DNA of 6,376 nucleotides, taken from positions 1-6,376 of the forward strand of contig JBBRPS010000623.1 of NCBI GenBank assembly GCA_038227745.1. The letters run 5' to 3'. The translations under genes and the position numbers were made by a program. This document shows positions 1-3,477 of the stretch, piece after piece (position 1 is the first letter of the stretch; every line of letters begins with the position of its first letter). The notes below the pieces were generated by a model that was given only the letters and a program-made list of their open reading frames with translations, was not told where the DNA came from and did no database searches. Origin of the DNA: DASPXY01 sp038227745. Lineage in GTDB: Bacteria; Planctomycetota; Planctomycetia; Gemmatales; Gemmataceae.

Positions 1-7
1 AAGATCC

Positions 8-66
8 TCACACAAGCCCGACGCGCAAGCGAGGGGATCCCTCGCTTGCGCGTCGGGCTTGTGTGA
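8..66. repeat. 59-nt near-perfect palindrome, probable dispersed intergenic repeat
   Basis: Bases 8-35 are the exact reverse complement of 39-66 (28 of 28 pairs), separated by a 3-nt loop (gat). Transcribed from either strand this would fold into a very stable hairpin. No T-run follows on either side, so it is not a textbook intrinsic terminator, although it lies about 180 nt past the end of the minus-strand ImmA-like gene and could help stop or protect that transcript. I associate arms of this kind (containing agcccgacgcgcaagcg) with repeated intergenic elements in Gemmata-like planctomycetes. That is recollection, not a search result. No terminal direct repeats or transposase are visible around it. 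Confidence 0.8.
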
Positions 67-100
67 CCACCTTCCGCGCCGGAGGAATAAGTCACCCTTA

Positions 101-172
101 CCCGTCGGCTTACGCCGGCTGTTCGCCAGGAAAGGTGCCGTACCAGCCGGCTGACGCCGGCCGTTCGCCGGG
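101..172. repeat. Two diverged copies of a 30-nt hairpin-containing repeat
   Basis: Copy A is 101-130 and copy B is 143-172. They match at 25 of 30 positions with a 42-nt period, and share a core like acgccggc followed by gttcgcc. Each copy carries a small internal inverted repeat. In B, ccggc (147-151) pairs with gccgg (156-160) around tgac. In A the same stem is kept with a G-U wobble at 105/118. Two of the five differences fall at or beside the small stem (one in the loop, one arm change kept as a wobble). The rest of 67-243 holds no supportable coding region; the open frames there are short and lack ribosome binding sites. Confidence 0.65.
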
Positions 173-243
173 CCAGACGACGCAGTTAGCGATAGGGGAT
201 CGGCGCGCCAAGATCAAGAACGCACGCGCCCCGCGGGCGTCGG

Positions 244-990
244 TCAGAAAGGCTCGTCCGCCTCCGCCGACTCGCAGCCCTCCTCGACGACACTGCGGAG
301 GATCTCGCGCTTCCAGTCGGCACCATGCACCGGCCAGCCCTGCACGGTCCAGCCGCCGGCGCGCACCACCTTCGGCCGGCTGCAGTCGTGGACGTACCGC
401 TGACACTCCTGCTCGGCCGGCTCCAGGCGCTTGCGCACCGGCCAGGCGTTGCTGCGGCGGCGGTCGATGTGGTCGTTATCGACGATTGTGATGATGCACG
501 GCTCCGGCAGGTCGAGCAGGCGCAGGGCGATGACGTCGTGGCCCGCGGTGCGGTAACGCTCCTTGAGCTGCAGGACGTCGTAATCGGCGGCGGGCGCGTC
601 GTCCCTGAACCAGCAGGCCGGCACCAGGAGATGGTGGGCGAAGAGGTTCGGCAACGACGCGCCCATCAGGGGGCGTCGCTCCGCCGGCTCGATGCCCAGG
701 CGCTGGAGGATCGTTTGCTTGAGGTGAGCGCCGATCTCATGGGCCACCGCCCACTGGTTGCGCTCCTCCGTGGCCTCGGGGCGCAGGACGATGTACGGCC
801 GGTCGTCGGGCCGCCGCGAGCGGCGCGGCCGGCCCTGGGGTTCGTCGAGGGAGATCGTCATGCCGAGGTGATGCCGGGCGAGGGCGAGGGCGTCCACAGG
901 CGGGGTCGTCACCCCGGCCGCGCGGAGGAGGTCTTCCACCGTGCCGGCAACCGCCTCCGTCACCTCTTCGCGCGAAAGACCGTCCCGCAT
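244..990 (-). CDS. ImmA/IrrE-type metallopeptidase-like protein (COG2856/DUF955 family) with altered zinc motif
   Basis: This 248-residue protein resembles the ImmA/IrrE (peptidase M78) family, whose known members cleave repressors such as ImmR or DdrO. The N-terminal helical part (about 1-50) leads to the signature region AVAHEIGAHLK at 81-91 and a second family motif, NLFAHHLLVP, at 115-124, normally ANxFAxxLLMP. The start at 990 has an ideal AGGAGG six bases upstream. There are two oddities. The zinc motif reads HEIGAH (His84, Glu85, His89), one residue longer than HExxH. The acidic residue usually found just before the ANxFA motif, the third zinc ligand, is missing (ASLPN). About 60 C-terminal residues after roughly 190 (Trp- and Cys-containing) match no domain I recognise. 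No HTH repressor partner lies beside it in the window. It may be an active variant subfamily or a non-catalytic relative; the family call is firm, the activity is not. Confidence 0.8.
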   Translation of the reverse strand: MRDGLSREEVTEAVAGTVEDLLRAAGVTTPPVDALALARHHLGMTISLDEPQGRPRRSRRPDDRPYIVLRPEATEERNQWAVAHEIGAHLKQTILQRLGIEPAERRPLMGASLPNLFAHHLLVPACWFRDDAPAADYDVLQLKERYRTAGHDVIALRLLDLPEPCIITIVDNDHIDRRRSNAWPVRKRLEPAEQECQRYVHDCSRPKVVRAGGWTVQGWPVHGADWKREILRSVVEEGCESAEADEPF

Positions 991-996
991 GGCTCG

Positions 997-1002
997 CCTC
1001 CT
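997..1002 (-). promoter_or_regulatory. Ribosome binding site of the ImmA-like gene
   Basis: On the minus strand the bases read AGGAGG, followed by a six-base spacer (cgagcc) and the ATG at 990. The purine run continues upstream (gaaaggag). This strong Shine-Dalgarno fixes the start. Confidence 0.8.
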
Positions 1003-1023
1003 CTCCTTTCCTCACCGCCTTCA

Positions 1024-1053
1024 TCTATAGCGCGAGGCCGCACAGCCGATCAA
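1024..1053 (-). promoter_or_regulatory. Candidate sigma-70-type promoter for the ImmA-like gene
   Basis: On the minus strand, TTGATC (1053-1048) and TATAGA (1029-1024) are separated by 18 nt. Each box matches 4 of 6 consensus bases. Transcription would begin near 1017, giving a leader of roughly 25-30 nt that includes the strong ribosome binding site. The AT-rich -10 stands out in otherwise GC-rich DNA. The rest of the divergent gap (1054-1264) shows no clear plus-strand promoter to my eye. Confidence 0.4.
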
Positions 1054-1264
1054 GGTCAGTAGGCGCCCCGATCACCGGGCGAGCGCCTGTCGGGCGACGT
1101 TCGGCCGGAACGAGCCGAGCCGCCGCATTCCGTCCATTTTCTCCTCGCTTTCGGCCGTCCGCGGCGTTAGACTCTCGACCTGATGGGTTCGCCGGGAAAG
1201 GCGCCTCGAGTCGGTGCGTCCTCCCGGCCCTGGAGTACGGCAACCTGGTTCGCGCAACACCCCC

Positions 1265-1272
1265 GAGGGAGG
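1265..1272 (+). promoter_or_regulatory. Ribosome binding site deciding the start of the zinc-ribbon gene
   Basis: GAGGGAGG lies six bases before the ATG at 1279. The frame stays open back to an earlier ATG at 1183, but that one has no purine-rich Shine-Dalgarno, and the residues between them are low-complexity. The internal start is therefore preferred. Confidence 0.75.
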
Positions 1273-1278
1273 CGAAGC

Positions 1279-1923
1279 ATGGCGATCATCCTGAGCTGTC
1301 GGTGCGGTCAGACGATGCAGGCGAACGACGAATTCGCCGGCCAGCAGGTCCGGTGCCCTGCGTGTTCGACGGTGCTGCTGGTCCCCGGCCGGGCGCCGGC
1401 AACTCCCCCGGTGCAGGCCGTGAGCGTGGAGCCGCCCGACTACCGGCCCCCGCAGCGAGGCGGCGACGCCTACCGGCCCAGGCCGCGGCGCCCCTCCCAG
1501 TACGAGGACGAAGGGGAATTGAGCCATCAGTTCCAGACGTTTCCGACGCCGGTCGTTATCCTGCTGCACTTCGTGACCTTCGGCATCTTCACCCACATCT
1601 GGCTGAACCTGATGCACGGCAAAATGCCCCAGCTTCGCCACGACGACCCTTCCGCAGGCAAAGGGATCGGCTTCCTGTTCATCCCGTTCTACAACTTGTA
1701 CTGGGTGTTCTTCACGTACCACCGCCTGTGCGAGCGCATCACGGAGCAGCGCCGTCTCGCCGGCCTCCCCGGCGGCCCCCCCACGGGGTTGGCCGTGGCG
1801 ATGTGTGTCGTGCTGATCATCCCGTACGTCGGCCTCATCAGTCTGGTCACGCTGATGCCGATTTTTGCCGGGATCGTGCAGGCGAATGTGAACGAACTGG
1901 CCCTGGCCACGCAGAGGGATTGA
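1279..1923 (+). CDS. Zinc-ribbon / DUF4234-like membrane protein
   Basis: This 214-residue protein has two parts. Residues 1-35 form a short zinc ribbon with Cys7-x-Cys9-Gly and Cys26-x-x-Cys29 around the turn EFAGQQVRCPAC, a fold often placed at the N-terminus of planctomycete membrane proteins. A Pro/Arg-rich linker (about 36-85) follows. The C-terminal part has about three hydrophobic stretches, near 90-110, 129-147 and 170-197. The first contains HFVTFGIFTHIW, close to the TxGIYxxxW signature of DUF4234. The ribbon lies before the first membrane segment and is probably cytoplasmic. No signal peptide is seen, and biochemical function is unknown for this type. It is divergent from the ImmA-like gene and convergent with the M42 peptidase gene, so probably monocistronic. 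The architecture call is good; the role is open. Confidence 0.8.
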   Translation: MAIILSCRCGQTMQANDEFAGQQVRCPACSTVLLVPGRAPATPPVQAVSVEPPDYRPPQRGGDAYRPRPRRPSQYEDEGELSHQFQTFPTPVVILLHFVTFGIFTHIWLNLMHGKMPQLRHDDPSAGKGIGFLFIPFYNLYWVFFTYHRLCERITEQRRLAGLPGGPPTGLAVAMCVVLIIPYVGLISLVTLMPIFAGIVQANVNELALATQRD

Positions 1924-1940
1924 GACCTGAGTCGGGCAAG

Positions 1941-1995
1941 CCCACCCGTTGCACCGGATGGGACGCAGATGTCCCCACCCGGCGCGGCGGGTGGG
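1941..1995. terminator. Tandem GC-rich hairpins between convergent genes, probable bidirectional terminator
   Basis: Two stem-loops lie in the 81-nt gap between the two converging stops. The first pairs 1941-1948 with 1955-1962 (one A-C mismatch, 6-nt loop). The second pairs cccacccg (1974-1981) with cgggtggg (1988-1995) exactly around a 6-nt loop. Both use the same left arm, cccacccg. Neither is followed by a T-run, so termination is inferred from position and stem strength. Confidence 0.5.
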
Positions 1996-2004
1996 CCTGG
2001 GGCC

Positions 2005-3063
2005 TCACGGGATCCAGTCCATCTGCGGCGTGACACCGGCGCAGAACTCGGCCAGCAGCCGCGCCGCCCGGTCCAGGTCGTTCAGGCTCACGATCTCGAC
2101 GGGGCTGTGCATGTAACGATTCGGGATGCCGACGAGTCCAGTCGCGACGCCATCCCGGCTCAGCTGGATGGCGTTCGCGTCGGTCCCGGTCGCGCGCGGC
2201 GCCCCCTTGATCTGCACCGCGATCTCGTGGGCCTGGGCCGCCGTCCGCAGTCGGTCCAGCACGTGCGGGTTGATGTTCGGCCCGCGGAACAGCACCGGGC
2301 CGCTGCCGAGCTTCGTGTCGCCGATCTGCCGCTTGTCGTTGCCGGGCGTATCGGTCGCGTGACAGACGTCCACCGCGAGGCCGACCGTGGGGTGGATACC
2401 ATACGCGCTCGTTGTCGCCCCGCGCAGGCCGATCTCCTCCTGCACAGTGGAGACGCAGTAGACCGCGGCCTGCAGGGGCCGGCCGTGCAGCAGCCGCAGC
2501 GTCTCCATCACGGTCCAGACGCCGACCTTGTCGTCCAGGCCCGGCGAGGTCAGCAGGCCATTGCGCAGCTCCTGCACGCCCAGGTGGAACGTCACCGGGT
2601 CGCCGGGCGTCACGATGGCCTCGGCGTCCTTGCGGTCCTTGGCGCCGATGTCCACCCAGATGTCGCTGAACTGGGGGACCTTGTTGCGCTCCTCGTTGGT
2701 GAGCAGGTGGGGGGCCTTGCGCGAGACGACGCCGGGCACCGGCCCCTGGCTGGACCAGACGGTGAGGTTCTGGCCGAGGAGGATCTGCATGTCCCAGCCG
2801 CCGATCGGCTGCACGTAGAGGAAGCCGCTGTCGTCGATGTACTGGACCATCAGGCCAATCTGGTCGCAGTGGCCGGCGAGCATGATGCGCGGCTGGCCGC
2901 CAGGGTGCAGGACGGCGATGACGTTGCCGTGCCGGTCGGTCCGCACCTCGTCGGCGAGCGGCTTCGCCCAGGCACGGACCACCTCCTGAATTTGCCGCTC
3001 CGAGCCCGACGGGCTGGGGGTTTCGAGGAGGGTTCTCAGGAACGACAGGGATGCTTCATGCAT
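2005..3063 (-). CDS. M42 family metallopeptidase (glutamyl aminopeptidase / FrvX-type)
   Basis: This 352-residue protein is a full-length M42 zinc aminopeptidase. These are cytoplasmic enzymes, often tetrahedral dodecamers, that trim N-terminal residues from peptides. The expected metal and catalytic residues are all visible: His65 and Asp67 (GHCDQIG, 64-70), bridging Asp177 (SPGLDDKVG, 173-181), catalytic Glu209 with Glu210 (VQEEIGLRGA), Asp232 (AVDV) and His319 (YMHSPVE). GTDAN at 293-297 is also typical. The one small departure is Gln68 where DEIG is more usual. The start at 3063 gives MHEASLSFLRTLLE followed by TPSPSGSE, which fits the family's N-terminus. The Shine-Dalgarno before it is weak. 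The frame extends to an ATG at 3306, but those 81 residues look non-coding. Substrate preference cannot be read from sequence; the older annotation 'cellulase M' for this family is misleading. Confidence 0.95.
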   Translation of the reverse strand: MHEASLSFLRTLLETPSPSGSERQIQEVVRAWAKPLADEVRTDRHGNVIAVLHPGGQPRIMLAGHCDQIGLMVQYIDDSGFLYVQPIGGWDMQILLGQNLTVWSSQGPVPGVVSRKAPHLLTNEERNKVPQFSDIWVDIGAKDRKDAEAIVTPGDPVTFHLGVQELRNGLLTSPGLDDKVGVWTVMETLRLLHGRPLQAAVYCVSTVQEEIGLRGATTSAYGIHPTVGLAVDVCHATDTPGNDKRQIGDTKLGSGPVLFRGPNINPHVLDRLRTAAQAHEIAVQIKGAPRATGTDANAIQLSRDGVATGLVGIPNRYMHSPVEIVSLNDLDRAARLLAEFCAGVTPQMDWIP

Positions 3064-3477
3064 GGCAGGAATGGTTGATTGGGGCAAGCAGGATGGACGG
3101 CGGGCGCCAACAATCGTCCGGTCCGCCGTGTTGTGACAGAGAAGTCTTACGGAGCGCCGCAGGGACAGCAAGGGCGGAAATCCCGTCCGGGGACCCGGGC
3201 GGACAGCCAGGACGGAAAAATAGGATTCGTCCGGCGCGCAAGTTCCGCGTTCTCGGGCGTTCCCGTAAAAGGGATAAACCACACATTCAGTGCGTGCGGG
3301 AAGCACCTCTTCTGCCGAGGCCGCGGACGGGGGCTTCCGGGAAAGCGGATGACGGTAGGCAATTTTTGCTGGCGTCCAGCGAGTGACTTGCTTTACAATC
3401 CTGGTTAGAGAAACCAGACTGAGCGCTCGAGGCAGGGCACCTCAGTTCCTTAAAAGGTAGTACAGGGGGTCTGAGAC
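3064..3477. other. Divergent intergenic region, no gene seen
   Basis: These 414 nt separate the divergent M42 and VWA-like genes and should carry both promoters. Short reading frames on both strands lack ribosome binding sites and family resemblance. Visible structures are small: gctgg/ccagc (3368-3372 / 3376-3380), ctggtt/aaccag (3401-3406 / 3412-3417) and a longer-range ggaagc/gcttcc pair (3299-3304 / 3333-3338). The stretch from about 3350 to 3460 is richer in A and T than the neighbouring genes. I see no clear promoter for the M42 gene. Confidence 0.6.
3394..3399 (+). promoter_or_regulatory. Possible -10 box for the VWA-like gene
   Basis: TACAAT matches 5 of 6 bases of the sigma-70 -10 consensus and sits in the AT-richer stretch about 80 nt before the ATG at 3478. 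No good -35 is present at 16-18 nt upstream; the nearest candidate, TTGCTG at 3366, is too far. A 6-bp hairpin (3401-3417) would lie at or just after the start of transcription. The ribosome binding site before the gene is only a G-run (3465-3469), eight bases from the ATG. Confidence 0.25.

Noticed and set aside
63..243. A possible small gene in the left-end repeat region
   Set aside because: The open frames translate to Arg/Pro-rich sequence across the repeats and into the antisense of the next gene. No ribosome binding site or family resemblance was found.
325..1062. A 245-residue plus-strand open frame
   Set aside because: It is antisense to the ImmA-like gene and is a compositional shadow with no ribosome binding site or motif.
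1302..2033. A 243-residue plus-strand open frame overlapping the zinc-ribbon gene in another frame
   Set aside because: It is Arg/Ala/Pro-rich shadow sequence without a Shine-Dalgarno. The overlapping frame has a good start, Cys motifs and membrane segments.
244..3063. A toxin-antitoxin or defence cassette centred on the ImmA-like gene
   Set aside because: The neighbouring genes are on alternating strands with their own start signals, and none is an HTH repressor, nuclease or recognised defence protein.
1969..3078. A 369-residue plus-strand open frame
   Set aside because: It lies antisense to the M42 peptidase, which has every catalytic residue in place. It shows no family motif.
3064..3306. 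An N-terminal extension of the M42 peptidase to the ATG at 3306
   Set aside because: The extra 81 residues show no signal peptide or domain, and the family's normal N-terminus begins at the internal ATG (3063).
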